From: Gemmatimonas phototrophica
Lineage (GTDB): Bacteria > Gemmatimonadota > Gemmatimonadetes > Gemmatimonadales > Gemmatimonadaceae
Direction: 5' to 3'
Length of the DNA stretch: 64,000 nt
Assembly: GCA_945869195.1 (NCBI GenBank)
Contig: CAMBNV010000007.1
Coordinates: forward strand, 1-64,000
The position numbers and the translations under genes are program-made. Numbering within the stretch: position 1 is the stretch's first letter; every line of letters starts with the position of its first letter. Positions 54,074 through 62,983 of the stretch are shown here, one piece after another. The notes under the pieces were generated by a model. The model made no database searches, was not told the DNA's origin, and was given only the letters and a program-made list of their open reading frames with translations.

Positions 54074-55444
54074 TTAGAACATTCTCCCGGTTCGGAAGGC
54101 CAGCACGGGCGCGACGCCGATGTCGCGAAGCGACAAGGCGAGGAGCACGGACTGGCCGGGTGTCTCGAACGCGCCCGCGAAGAGGCTGGCGTGTCCGTCG
54201 TCCTGCAGTAACGCATACGCGGAGATGCCGCGGCCCGCCCACTGCGCGATTGCCGCAGTCCTCTGCTCCGGTGGCATCCGCTCGACGAGCTGCAGCGCGT
54301 ACGGCGCACGCAGCACGCGTCCCATTTCGATTCGCACGAGCCCCCGATCCCGCAACATCGCCAGAAAGGAATCTGCTTCTGCTCGCAAGAGCCACGCGCC
54401 GGTCAGGGCGCGGTACCACGGCCGTCCGTCCGCGCCAAGCAGGACAGCGGTCAGAGTCGGCGCAGGTAGAGCGATCCCCCGTACTACCAGGCCGGAATTT
54501 GCACCCGTGTGGGTATTCGCCGCTACGAGTTCGACGGTGAATCCTGTGGCATTCGTCGAGTCGGCGGGGTTGACAACTGTGCCGAGGGTGATCGTGTCGG
54601 CCGTGCTCTCGTGGGGGTCCGTCAGGGCCGAGTCGGGCATACGCCCGACGGAGTCTGCTAACGCCGCCGCGGCGGTTGCTGCCGTTGCCATTGCTGCCGC
54701 CGGTGCCGCTGCCGCAATCGTGGCACGACGCGAGGCTTCGCGCGCGCGGCCGCGCAGGGCCACGGAGCCCCACCCCCCGGCGCCGAGCAGGGCGATCACG
54801 GTCAGCGTCCGCACGATTCGCGAACGGCGCCGACGCGTCCACGAGGGTGCGGGCATGGGCGGCCGTTCATGGAGCGGCCCGACGGGGAGCAGCTCTGGCT
54901 CTGGCCGATCGATGATCGCGAGCAGCGGGAACGTTCTGGAGAGCACCGGGGGGAGGTCCACGGCGACGACGCCGTCCGCTGCGTGGACCAACGCCTGGAG
55001 ACCCGGCGCGTTCGCGGCGACGACGATCAATAGGAGCGCGTCGACCTCGCGGAACCCCGCGACCAGACGCGGCCAGCGTGCACTCTCCAGCACCAGTCGG
55101 TCCCCGATCCCGAGTCCCCCGGACGGCAGAATGAAGATCCGTTCGTCCTTCGAGAGCGGGCGCGCGATTTCGGAGATCGGCAGGCCATCGCGGATGCAGT
55201 CGAGGAGCCCAAGCGCAGGCGTGCCCGCGTTCGCGGACTCGCCGAGCGCCGCAAGCCCGCCGACGAGATCGGCGATCGCTACCCGCCGTTCGCCGCGCTG
55301 CCCGCCGGCAATCGCGAGCGCAACGAGGGCCGCGATCTCGGGGTCGCGGCCGATCACGAGCGCCGCGGCGACCTGGTCGAGCGCCTCGGCGGTTCGCGCG
55401 CCCTCGGCCGCCCAGGCGTCGGGCGGTACCGGGGCGTGAATCAC
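54074..55444 (-). CDS. Membrane protein with P-loop-like remnant and SPOR-like repeats
   Basis: The 456-residue protein has three parts. Residues about 1-205 look like a degenerate ParA/CpsD-type fold (RRVAIADLVGGLAALG, VDALLLIVVAANAPG, ADGVVAVDLP) that has lost the Walker A motif. A membrane helix lies at about 215-235 after an Arg-rich turn. After a low-complexity Ala/Thr linker, the last 175 residues contain two SPOR-like repeats (FTVELVAAN and YALQLVERM starts; SLFAGAFETPGQS). SPOR domains bind glycan strands lacking stem peptides at division sites. GTG 55444 overlaps the previous stop (GTGA). It directly precedes smc, so a link between division and segregation is possible. The family is not one I can name. 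Confidence 0.7.
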   Translation of the reverse strand: MIHAPVPPDAWAAEGARTAEALDQVAAALVIGRDPEIAALVALAIAGGQRGERRVAIADLVGGLAALGESANAGTPALGLLDCIRDGLPISEIARPLSKDERIFILPSGGLGIGDRLVLESARWPRLVAGFREVDALLLIVVAANAPGLQALVHAADGVVAVDLPPVLSRTFPLLAIIDRPEPELLPVGPLHERPPMPAPSWTRRRRSRIVRTLTVIALLGAGGWGSVALRGRAREASRRATIAAAAPAAAMATAATAAAALADSVGRMPDSALTDPHESTADTITLGTVVNPADSTNATGFTVELVAANTHTGANSGLVVRGIALPAPTLTAVLLGADGRPWYRALTGAWLLRAEADSFLAMLRDRGLVRIEMGRVLRAPYALQLVERMPPEQRTAAIAQWAGRGISAYALLQDDGHASLFAGAFETPGQSVLLALSLRDIGVAPVLAFRTGRMF

Positions 55445-56922
55445 GGAGTGCCTTCGAAGACCCAGTAGGGCAGGCGCGACGCGATGCCAGCGCGCTCAGC
55501 ATCGTCGCGCGCGTCGAACGGCCCGAGCACCACGCGCCAGATCGGGATGCCGTCGCGCGTGCCCGCGATCACCCGCGCCGTGCGCCCGGCCACCTGGATC
55601 CGTTCGGCCATCTCGTTCGCTCGCGCCTCGCCGAGGAGCGTCGCGAACGACACGGACCAGATCTCCCTCTGCCGGGCGCCGGACGGGATCGGCACCCGCG
55701 GCTTCTCCTCGATCGGCGGAGGCAGCGGTGGGCTCGTCACGTTGCCAGTGCGTGCCGCTATCATCGCGTTGAGCGCGCTCTCGGCGGCGGCAGAGTCGGC
55801 AGCGTTCTCTTCGAACGCCACCGGTCTGTCGAGACCGGCCGCGCGCGGACGGAAACCGTTCCAGCGCACCTGCAGCCATCGATCGTTTGCACCGTCAGTG
55901 TAGCGCAGTCGCTCGCGCCCAGACTCGGCGTCCACATGCACGACGTCGGCGCCGCGTGCGACGAGGACTCGGCCATCGGGCGTCACGAGCGGCAGATCGT
56001 CACGCCATTCTCCGGCGAGGCTCGAGATCACGCGCGATGTGCCGATCGAGACGACGTGGATCGAATCGGACGCCGCGACGCGCACCAGCAGATACCTCCC
56101 GTCAGGATCTATGCGCATCGCAAGCGCTGGAGCCGGCAGCGCGATGCGGCTGATCTCTCGTTCGGTGAAACGGTCGATCACACGCAGCGCGCGCTTTGGT
56201 GTCGCCACGAAGAGGCGATCGCCGCTCGGGGTCGCCTCGATCGCGGTGACTTCGGCGTTCAGGCGCACGACGAGGGCGCGCGTGAGGTCGCGTGTTCGGA
56301 GGGCGATGATGCCGCTGTCGGTCACGAACCAGAGCCGATCGCCGATCGCTGTTCGGAGTACGGCGCTGCTCGCCGGAATATCGATGGAGTCGGTCACGCG
56401 CGACTCGGGCGGGATGATGCGCGTGGCCCGTGTACGGCTTGTGCCGTTCTGGACAATGATCAGCGCGCCGTCCGGAGTCGGGACAATCTCATCGGCCCGA
56501 TGGGGTGGCTTCCAACGCCAGGTCCCCACCGAGGTCAGTCGAAGGATGCTCCCCTGCGGATCGAGACCGAAGACTGACCCCCCCTCGGTCCGGACGACGC
56601 CGGCGAGCTGTGCGCTGTCGAGCGTTTCCACCGAGCCCAGTCGAAGGTCGATCGAGTAGGTGTTCCCGTCGGTGCCCCGTCCGAGCACGAGACTTTGAAA
56701 CTCATCAAAGCCGATGAGGGCTTCGGTCGCCGGCGCGCTGGCGATCGAAGCCCAGAGGACGCTGTCGCGTCCCGCCCGATAGGCCCGCGCGACGCCTCCC
56801 GCGCCTGGCACCCGCAGGAGGATGGCGTCCGCGCCAACGCCGGTCGGTACCGACGTCGCGGTGAGACGCGTCTCGCCGCAGGCGGCGACGGCGAGACAGA
56901 GAAGGAGTCGGGTGGCGCGCAC
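55441..56922 (-). CDS. Lipoprotein with beta-propeller and C-terminal SPOR domain
   Basis: The 493-residue protein has a lipobox (LAVAAC) and a long propeller-like region with repeats of about 40 residues (for example DGRLFVATPKRALRVIDRFTER-like units such as PSGDRLFVATPKRALRV). The C-terminal SPOR domain is clear: REIWSVSFATLLGEARANEMAERI and IPIWRVVLGPFDARDDAERA. It is likely lipid-anchored in the envelope and septum-directed. The start GTG 56922 has TAGATT 6 bases upstream, a putative leaderless promoter. It is coupled by a 4-base overlap to the next SPOR gene. Confidence 0.8.
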   Translation of the reverse strand: MRATRLLLCLAVAACGETRLTATSVPTGVGADAILLRVPGAGGVARAYRAGRDSVLWASIASAPATEALIGFDEFQSLVLGRGTDGNTYSIDLRLGSVETLDSAQLAGVVRTEGGSVFGLDPQGSILRLTSVGTWRWKPPHRADEIVPTPDGALIIVQNGTSRTRATRIIPPESRVTDSIDIPASSAVLRTAIGDRLWFVTDSGIIALRTRDLTRALVVRLNAEVTAIEATPSGDRLFVATPKRALRVIDRFTEREISRIALPAPALAMRIDPDGRYLLVRVAASDSIHVVSIGTSRVISSLAGEWRDDLPLVTPDGRVLVARGADVVHVDAESGRERLRYTDGANDRWLQVRWNGFRPRAAGLDRPVAFEENAADSAAAESALNAMIAARTGNVTSPPLPPPIEEKPRVPIPSGARQREIWSVSFATLLGEARANEMAERIQVAGRTARVIAGTRDGIPIWRVVLGPFDARDDAERAGIASRLPYWVFEGTP

Positions 56923-56928
56923 CCTTGC

Positions 56929-56934
56929 AATCTA
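56929..56934 (-). promoter_or_regulatory. Putative -10 element of a leaderless promoter
   Basis: TAGATT on the minus strand ends 6 bases before the GTG at 56922. It would start a transcript covering both SPOR genes, smc, DAHP synthase and lolA. Confidence 0.5.
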
Positions 56935-56948
56935 TCCGGGCGGGGGCG

Positions 56949-59900
56949 TTAGAACGACTGTCCGAGCGTCCACGACCAGTACCCGCGGTTGATCGATCCG
57001 TCGCGTGGCACCGAATAATCCCATCGCAGTAATGCAATGTTGAACAGATTAACGCGAATCCCGACGCCATAGCTACGCAGGGCATATCGCTCCTGCGCGA
57101 AGTCGTAGTTGTCCGGGCGCGCGAACGAGAGGGTCTGGCCCGCCGACCAGGCCATACCGAAGTCGTAGAAAATGAGGCCGTCCACCGGTGGCAGTGAGAT
57201 CGGGAAGAGGCCGAGATCGATGCGGCGTGCGAGCGGGAATCGCAACTCGAGGTTCGCAAACGCGATGCGGCTACCGAGGAGCTGCGAGGCGGTACACGCC
57301 GAGGGGTTCTGCGCCGACGCGCCACAGTCCCCCGAGTAGTACTCGCGGTCGTAGCCTCGGATGAAGTCTGGTCGTCCGATGTACTGCGGGAACTCGCTCT
57401 CGTCCGGACCCACCTTGACGTTCGCCGACAGGCGCGTGGCGAGTGTGAGGAAGTTGAAGAGCAGTGCGTCGTAGCGGCGGTAGTCGACCGTATAGTTGGT
57501 CCACGCGACGTTACCCAGGATGCGCTCGATGCCAAAGCGGTAGCGCTGACCGTAGATGCCGCCGGTCGCTCCGAAGAGGGAGTTGTCCTTCACGTAGGCG
57601 ACGAACGGCGACGCGTAGTTCATGGACTGTTCGTTCACGATGGAGTCGAGGTAAAACTCGGTCGCGTAGCCTTGGTTGTAGTCGATACCTCGGCTGATGA
57701 ACATCGCCGCCCGGTCGATGTTGTTGACCGATGCGCCGTACTCGAACCGCGCGAAGCGATTGAGCGGATAGATCCCGTTGGCAAAGAGATTGCGCATCAC
57801 GTAGCGCGAGAGGACCTGCGTCTCGACGAACTGGCCGCCCCCCCCAGTCTGGTAGCCACCCGCGTAGAAAAAGTAGGGCTGTTGGGCGAGGCCAGCCTGG
57901 TACTGGAAGCGGCCACCAAGGTTTGAATACTCGGCGTAGAGCTGTGCCTCGCTAACGCGGCCATTGAGGCCACCGGAGAGTACGAGTCGTTTGTTCCCCA
58001 CCAGATCCGCGAGGACGATGGCCGTGCCGCCATACACGCCCCGGCCGAAGTTGTCCTGCGCGTAGCCGACGGACGGTCGCATGACGTATTCCGGGCGCAG
58101 CGCACCGCGGTAGGGTTCGGCCTTGAACGTCGCGGGGTCGGGGAGCGAGAGCGTCGCGCTGTCGAGGAGCGCCGCGATCGAGAGGCCAGAACTCTCGGAG
58201 CTCGGAAGGACGCCGGCATATCGCAGTCCATCACCGGAACGGTAGGCGGCACGGCGACGTGGGTTCGCGTCAGCCAGGTCAAGCGTTTTCCTGTCCGCGA
58301 TGCTGTCCGATATCGCCCGGGTTACCGCACCGACCTGGGCTCCTGCGCGAGCAGTGTCAGCGACCGCGGCCGGAACACCCGAGTCGCTCGGGAGGGCGCC
58401 GCCCACCGCCATCACCGCCGTCGGGAGGCGGAACGGGTCCTTCTTGAGTTGGCGCGGATTCACCAGACTCCAGATCGTGAAGTCGCCGTCGTCGTGGTAC
58501 GTGAACGCCAGCTTGTCCGCTTCGCGCGCCCACGACATCGCTGGGCTGTTTTCCGTCACCGAGAGGACGCCGCCGACGAACTTCGTGAGCTGAAAGTGCT
58601 CCTGCTCGGCGAGGTCGTAGAGGAAGATCTGGGAGATTCCCGTGCGATCGGAGATGAACGCCAGTGACTGCCCATCGGGCGCCCACATCGGATTGAGGTT
58701 CTTGCCGTCCTGGCCTGGGATCACCGTCGCCACACCCAACTCGATGTCGTACAGGCTCACTCGCCACGGGCCGAGGTTGAGCGACGCGAGGTCGGTCTGC
58801 GGACCGCGTTCGCTCACGAACGCGATCTGCCTCCCGTCGGGCGACCACTGCGGCATGAGGTCCCCGTAGGGATCGTCGGTGAGCTGCGTGAGGTTCGTCC
58901 CGTCGGCGTCGATGACGTAGAGATCGGAGAGCCCACCCTGGGTGCCGCTAAAGACAATCTTGCGACCGTCCGGCGAGAAGCTCGGACCGATCATCGTCTG
59001 GAGCGGCGTATCGATCCGGCGCGCCACACGCTTGCGGCGCATGTCGTACAGGTACAGGACGTCCTTCCCCTGGCGTTGTGCCGTGAAAGCGAAATAGCGG
59101 CCGTCAGGTGAGAACGCGCCTTGCGAATAGGCGTAGCGCAGCTCCTCGAACTCCGGATCGAGGGTGCTCTTCGTGAGACGCTTGAGACGCTTGCCGGTGG
59201 TCGCGTCGGCAAGGTAGAGGTCGAGAAAGACCTCTGCGCGGAGGAGTGATCCCGTCGAGATGTACGCGATCTGCTTGCCATCGGGCGAGAGCACGGGGGC
59301 GACGTAGATTGGGACGATGCCGCCGGTGCGACGCTCGTTCAGGAGCGGGCTCGCGACACGACGCGGACGCTCCAGGGTCGCGACCTGTGGCAAGTACCGG
59401 CCCTGCACATCTTCTTTCCACTCCTCACCGAGATCCTCGAGATCGAGGCTCGTGTACCGCAGGAATGCCTTGTCGATGCCGAGGCTTGGCGACGCCTGCA
59501 TAATCTCCCCGATCACTTCATCCCCCCACCGACGGGCGACATACTGCCAGATCGCTTCGCCGAAGCGGTACGGGAAGTATTGACCTGGCTGCTCGGTCAT
59601 CTCCTCGACGCTCGGGATGTCGCCGTTGAGGGCGGCGTCCCGCATGACCGCGTCAGTGTAGGCGTGGCGTGGGCCGATCGACAGGTATTCAGCCATGCCT
59701 TCGATGAACCAGAGCGGCGGGTCGACCGACGCGAGTTGCTGCAGTCCGCTCCCGGCGCGTCCCTGCGCGAAAATATCGTACTGGAAAACATGCACCATCT
59801 CATGAGCGAGCACATGCTCGGCCTCGCCGAGGTCGCCGGCGAAGAAGAACATGTTGCGCTGCCGGAGCGCGTCGGTCACACCCCCGGTGCCCTCGCCGAG

Positions 59901-60209
59901 GTCGCCGGTGACGTTGTTCTGTGCGAACTCGGTACGCGAGCCGAAGATAATGATCGGCTTGCGCTCTTTAAATTCGTGCCCGAGCACGCGACTCAGTCGG
60001 GCATAGGTGCGCTCCGCCATCATCCCCGTATAGCGGGCGGCATCTTCGAGCGCCGGATAGAAATGGACGTCGAAGTGCTCGGTCTTGAGCACCTGCCACT
60101 TGAACTGCTGGAACTGGACCTGATTCTGTCCGAAGTAGCTCCCCTGCGCCGCGAGCGGGGCCGTGGCTGCGGTGGCGGTGGCAAGGATGATGAGGCGGGC
60201 GAGACGCAT
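56949..60209 (-). CDS. Metallopeptidase-like / TolB propeller / outer-membrane barrel fusion
   Basis: The 1086-residue protein joins three modules. After a signal peptide comes a gluzincin-type domain with HEMVH (136-140) and the downstream WFIEGMAEYLS (third ligand Glu). Residues about 280-620 are WD40/PD40 repeats of the TolB kind (SPDGKQIAYIS, SPDGRYFAFTA, WSPDGRQIAFVSE, WAPDGQSLAFISD). Residues about 700-1086 resemble a BamA/Omp85-type surface-antigen barrel, ending in a strand with a terminal Phe (WTLGQSF). GGGAG precedes the ATG. It is probably an outer-membrane protein with a large periplasmic part. Proteolysis has not been shown for such fusions as far as I know. Confidence 0.85.
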   Translation of the reverse strand: MRLARLIILATATAATAPLAAQGSYFGQNQVQFQQFKWQVLKTEHFDVHFYPALEDAARYTGMMAERTYARLSRVLGHEFKERKPIIIFGSRTEFAQNNVTGDLGEGTGGVTDALRQRNMFFFAGDLGEAEHVLAHEMVHVFQYDIFAQGRAGSGLQQLASVDPPLWFIEGMAEYLSIGPRHAYTDAVMRDAALNGDIPSVEEMTEQPGQYFPYRFGEAIWQYVARRWGDEVIGEIMQASPSLGIDKAFLRYTSLDLEDLGEEWKEDVQGRYLPQVATLERPRRVASPLLNERRTGGIVPIYVAPVLSPDGKQIAYISTGSLLRAEVFLDLYLADATTGKRLKRLTKSTLDPEFEELRYAYSQGAFSPDGRYFAFTAQRQGKDVLYLYDMRRKRVARRIDTPLQTMIGPSFSPDGRKIVFSGTQGGLSDLYVIDADGTNLTQLTDDPYGDLMPQWSPDGRQIAFVSERGPQTDLASLNLGPWRVSLYDIELGVATVIPGQDGKNLNPMWAPDGQSLAFISDRTGISQIFLYDLAEQEHFQLTKFVGGVLSVTENSPAMSWAREADKLAFTYHDDGDFTIWSLVNPRQLKKDPFRLPTAVMAVGGALPSDSGVPAAVADTARAGAQVGAVTRAISDSIADRKTLDLADANPRRRAAYRSGDGLRYAGVLPSSESSGLSIAALLDSATLSLPDPATFKAEPYRGALRPEYVMRPSVGYAQDNFGRGVYGGTAIVLADLVGNKRLVLSGGLNGRVSEAQLYAEYSNLGGRFQYQAGLAQQPYFFYAGGYQTGGGGQFVETQVLSRYVMRNLFANGIYPLNRFARFEYGASVNNIDRAAMFISRGIDYNQGYATEFYLDSIVNEQSMNYASPFVAYVKDNSLFGATGGIYGQRYRFGIERILGNVAWTNYTVDYRRYDALLFNFLTLATRLSANVKVGPDESEFPQYIGRPDFIRGYDREYYSGDCGASAQNPSACTASQLLGSRIAFANLELRFPLARRIDLGLFPISLPPVDGLIFYDFGMAWSAGQTLSFARPDNYDFAQERYALRSYGVGIRVNLFNIALLRWDYSVPRDGSINRGYWSWTLGQSF

Positions 60210-60221
60210 CGTGCAGACTCC

Positions 60222-60581
60222 CTAGGGGGAAACGGAGACAGTCTGGGCGTCGCCCCAGAGCCGTTCGAGCTGATAGAACGTGCGCAACGCGGGATGAAAC
60301 ACATGCACGACGAAATCGACGTAGTCGAGGAGGACCCAACGACCGCCATCGAACCCCTCGACCGACTGGACCGTCGTGCCATCACGCTGCAGCGCCGCGA
60401 TGACGTGCTGCGCCGTGGCGCGCACATGCGTGTCGGAGGTCCCGCTCGCGACGATGAAATAGTCGGTCATGTCGGTCACCTCGCGAAGGTCGAGTAGCAC
60501 GACGTCATTGGCCTTGCTGTCCAGCAAGACGCTGGCGGCGTGGCGAGCGGAGCGAAGCACGTCAGGTGCGGCGGTGACCAT
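60222..60581 (-). CDS. rsfS: Ribosomal silencing factor RsfS
   Basis: The 119-residue protein binds uL14 and blocks subunit joining in starved cells. Typical parts are KANDVVLLDLREVTDMTDYFIVASGTSDTHVRA and GGRWVLLDYVDFVVHVFHPALRTFYQLERLW. ATG 60581 gives the family start MVTAAPDVL; the open frame extends 61 codons upstream through the terminator region, which is unlikely to be coding. The usual neighbour nadD is absent. It ends 12 bases before the big fusion gene. Confidence 0.9.
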   Translation of the reverse strand: MVTAAPDVLRSARHAASVLLDSKANDVVLLDLREVTDMTDYFIVASGTSDTHVRATAQHVIAALQRDGTTVQSVEGFDGGRWVLLDYVDFVVHVFHPALRTFYQLERLWGDAQTVSVSP

Positions 60582-60702
60582 CGATTTCGTGAAGGGCGTT
60601 TTATGGAGCGAACCCGCAGTGAGCCGAAAGGTTCCGGCGAGGGCGCCTTCGCGCAAGCGCTGTCCTCCTCGACCGCCCGAGGATACCTGGTCCGACGCGA
60701 GG

Positions 60703-60747
60703 GGAACGACAAAGGCGGCCCCCGTCAGGAGCCGCCTTTGTCGTTCC
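60703..60747 (-). terminator. Perfect 17-base hairpin downstream of rplI
   Basis: Arms GGAACGACAAAGGCGGC and its exact complement flank an 11-base loop. It begins 18 bases after the rplI stop on the minus strand. No T-run follows, so it may be a factor-independent terminator of an unusual type or an mRNA 3'-end stabiliser. Confidence 0.7.
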
Positions 60748-60764
60748 GTCTGAGCCAACAGCAC

Positions 60765-61211
60765 TCAGGCCTTGATGACCCAGACCTTAATCTCAGGCTT
60801 CACGTCAGCGTGCAGGCGAATCGCCACCTTGTAGACGCCGAGCGCCTTGATGGGTTCGTGCAGGTCGATCATGCGCTTTTCGACCTCGGTGAACCCCTGC
60901 GCCTCGAGCTGCTGGACGATGTCGGCCGTCGTCACCGACCCGAAGAGCTTGCCTTCCTCGCCGACCTTGGCCGAGAAGGTCAGGGAGACCGCCTCGAGCC
61001 GCGTGGCAACCGCCGAGGCGACATCGCGACGTGCGTTCTCGGCCGCCTCGAGGCGCCCCTTCTCCTGTGCGATACGCTTCCTGTTCCCCGGGGTCGCCTC
61101 ATAGGCGATGCCGCGCGGGAGCAGGAAGTTGCGGCCATAACCGTTAGAGACGTCCACGATCTCGCCGGGATGTCCGAGCTTGTCCACAGCCTGCCGAAGG
61201 ATCACTTCCAT
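60765..61211 (-). CDS. rplI: Ribosomal protein bL9
   Basis: The 148-residue protein has the two-domain bL9 form: an N-terminal RNA-binding part (MEVILRQAVDKLGHPGEIVDVSNGYGRNFLLPRGIA), a long central helix rich in Lys, Glu and Arg, and a C-terminal domain (LFGSVTTADIVQQLEAQG). It follows the DUF2232 gene by 3 bases and ends the rpsF operon. Confidence 0.95.
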   Translation of the reverse strand: MEVILRQAVDKLGHPGEIVDVSNGYGRNFLLPRGIAYEATPGNRKRIAQEKGRLEAAENARRDVASAVATRLEAVSLTFSAKVGEEGKLFGSVTTADIVQQLEAQGFTEVEKRMIDLHEPIKALGVYKVAIRLHADVKPEIKVWVIKA

Positions 61212-61214
61212 TGT

Positions 61215-62246
61215 TCACTCCAAACGTTGGGATCGTAGCCGCGACGCGCGGCGCCAATCGAACCAGGTATCGCCGAGTCCCAACCCGGCGGACACGACTA
61301 CGACGACCGGCCAGAAAATGACGGAGAACAGGAACAGGGCCACCGTCATTACCCGACCAGGCGCTAGGAACCAGACCAGCACGCCCAAGCCGCGTAACGC
61401 GAAGAGGACGCCGAAAAACAGCAGGAGATTGAGCCCCGCGTCGCGCATCGCTCCGAGGAGCGGCAGTGCCACCAGCGTCAATCCAGCCACCATCCCCCAG
61501 ACCAGTCCATCGCTGAACCGGAACTCTCGGAGCCGCGCGAGCGGCGGGCCCAGTCGGGCTCGCCCCACGCGGTGGTAGACCGCCCAACCAATCGCCAGCA
61601 CTGCCAGCGACTGCAACGCGAACAGGGCAGGGTAGAACCGGAGTGCGACGCGCGGCAGGTCGGTGAGCTGCTGCGCCACCGTCTCCGAGTAGACCCCCCA
61701 ACCCGGCGACTTCTGGACTAACTCGGTCCAGTCAGGCGTCGCGGTCAGGGACTCCCATTCCCGCGTCGCTTCAATTGCGCGACGCCCAACCTCACCCTGT
61801 ACGAGCAGAGCCGCGCCCGCGAGCCCGCCGGGCACCACCGCCAGTATGGCCAGCCCTAGAAGCAGGGCAGCCGCCAGCGAGATGAGCGCCTTGGAGAGAA
61901 AATGTTCTCCCACTCCAGAGGCTGCGGTGACACCAAACGTGAGCGCTAGCAGGACCGCCCATCCGCGTGCAAGGTCGAGGAAGAGGCCGGGAGAACCCGG
62001 CGACTGCCAGACCACCAACACGGCGAAGATCGTCCAGAGGACCGCGATCGGGAGTTTCCCCCCGAGCCGCCACCCAGCCAACGCGCTCGCCGCCGTCACC
62101 GGAGCGAGCAGGAGCAGGGCATCCTCTACTGGGACCACCACCCGAACCGCCGAGAGCGTGGACACCAGCACCAACAACAGCACGCCGAGGATTGGGCCCC
62201 ACCATCCCCGCTCCTCTGCGGGGGTCGTGCCCTCGGCCTCAGTCAC
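61215..62246 (-). CDS. DUF2232 (YybS-type) membrane protein
   Basis: The 343-residue protein has about eight hydrophobic helices and resembles DUF2232/YybS proteins, which often lie between rpsR and rplI. GTG 62246 is chosen because AGAGGCGGC lies just before it and because the longer frame runs inside rpsR. The C-terminal end is basic. The function of the family is not known. It is co-transcribed with the ribosomal genes. Confidence 0.8.
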   Translation of the reverse strand: MTEAEGTTPAEERGWWGPILGVLLLVLVSTLSAVRVVVPVEDALLLLAPVTAASALAGWRLGGKLPIAVLWTIFAVLVVWQSPGSPGLFLDLARGWAVLLALTFGVTAASGVGEHFLSKALISLAAALLLGLAILAVVPGGLAGAALLVQGEVGRRAIEATREWESLTATPDWTELVQKSPGWGVYSETVAQQLTDLPRVALRFYPALFALQSLAVLAIGWAVYHRVGRARLGPPLARLREFRFSDGLVWGMVAGLTLVALPLLGAMRDAGLNLLLFFGVLFALRGLGVLVWFLAPGRVMTVALFLFSVIFWPVVVVVSAGLGLGDTWFDWRRASRLRSQRLE

Positions 62247-62253
62247 GCCGCCT

Positions 62254-62478
62254 CTACTGTCCAGACTGGGTACGAATGTACGGAATGAGCGCCAGGTACC
62301 GCGCTTTCTTGATCGCCCGCGCCAGCTGACGCTGGTGACGGGCATCCACTCCGGAGAGACGGCTCGGGAGGATCTTCCCGGTGTCGGTCACGAAGCGGCT
62401 CAGGAAGCGCTCGTCCTTGTAATCGATGAAACGGATACCCGCCTCGGTCACGGGGCAGGTCTTCTTGGGTCGGCGCAT
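62254..62478 (-). CDS. rpsR: Ribosomal protein bS18
   Basis: The 74-residue protein has the bS18 pattern: [27 protein letters not shown], then [33 protein letters not shown]. It forms a heterodimer with bS6, encoded 3 bases upstream, on the 30S platform. Confidence 0.95.
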   Translation of the reverse strand: MRRPKKTCPVTEAGIRFIDYKDERFLSRFVTDTGKILPSRLSGVDARHQRQLARAIKKARYLALIPYIRTQSGQ

Positions 62479-62481
62479 GGT

Positions 62482-62847
62482 CTAGTCCTCGTCGTCGTCG
62501 TCGTCGCCATCACGCGCGCGGCGCGCCGCGAGCTGCTCTTCGGTCATCGGCGGAGCGCCGAGCTCGTGCTCGTGCACCGAGATGAGATAACGGATCACGC
62601 TGTCGTCGAGCTTGAGCGAGCGCTCGAACTCCGGCAGGGCCTTTCCCTCGGCCGAGAACCGCGCGACCACATAGTAGCCGGTGTCCTTTGAGCCGATCTT
62701 GTAGGCGAGCTGACGGCGACCCCAGATGTCGAGCGTGATGGGGTCCGTGGTGCCGAGAAGGGCGTGGTGCTTCTCCAGCTTCTCAGCGATGGCGGTGTCT
62801 TCGAGTACAGAATCGAAGATGTACACCGCCTCGTATGCACGAGACAA
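62482..62847 (-). CDS. rpsF: Ribosomal protein bS6
   Basis: The 121-residue protein has the bS6 fold (YEAVYIFDSVLED, LDIWGRRQLAYKIGSKDTGYYVVARFSA) and a very acidic tail of nine residues, mostly Asp. The start appears to be TTG 62847, set by GGGAGG 9 bases upstream; no ATG or GTG fits the conserved N-terminus. It is the first gene of rpsF-rpsR-DUF2232-rplI. A hairpin in its leader may serve autoregulation. Confidence 0.93.
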   Translation of the reverse strand: MSRAYEAVYIFDSVLEDTAIAEKLEKHHALLGTTDPITLDIWGRRQLAYKIGSKDTGYYVVARFSAEGKALPEFERSLKLDDSVIRYLISVHEHELGAPPMTEEQLAARRARDGDDDDDED

Positions 62848-62876
62848 TGCGGCAATCCTCCCTTTGGTCGTGATCG

Positions 62877-62903
62877 CCTCCTGCGGGTTGCCTACGCAGG
62901 AGG
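62877..62903 (-). promoter_or_regulatory. Leader hairpin of the rpsF operon
   Basis: On the minus strand CCTCCTGCG and CGCAGGAGG form a perfect 9-base stem around a 9-base loop, 30 bases before the rpsF start and upstream of its Shine-Dalgarno sequence. bS6:bS18 complexes are known to bind a motif in their own leader in many bacteria. Whether this hairpin has that motif I cannot decide by eye. Confidence 0.45.
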
Positions 62904-62983
62904 AGAGTGGCGTTCGGAGATGTCGGCCTCGGTGCCGGACACGGGAACGCCATATGTGGAAAGCCCCGCAACCTACCGCTTTT

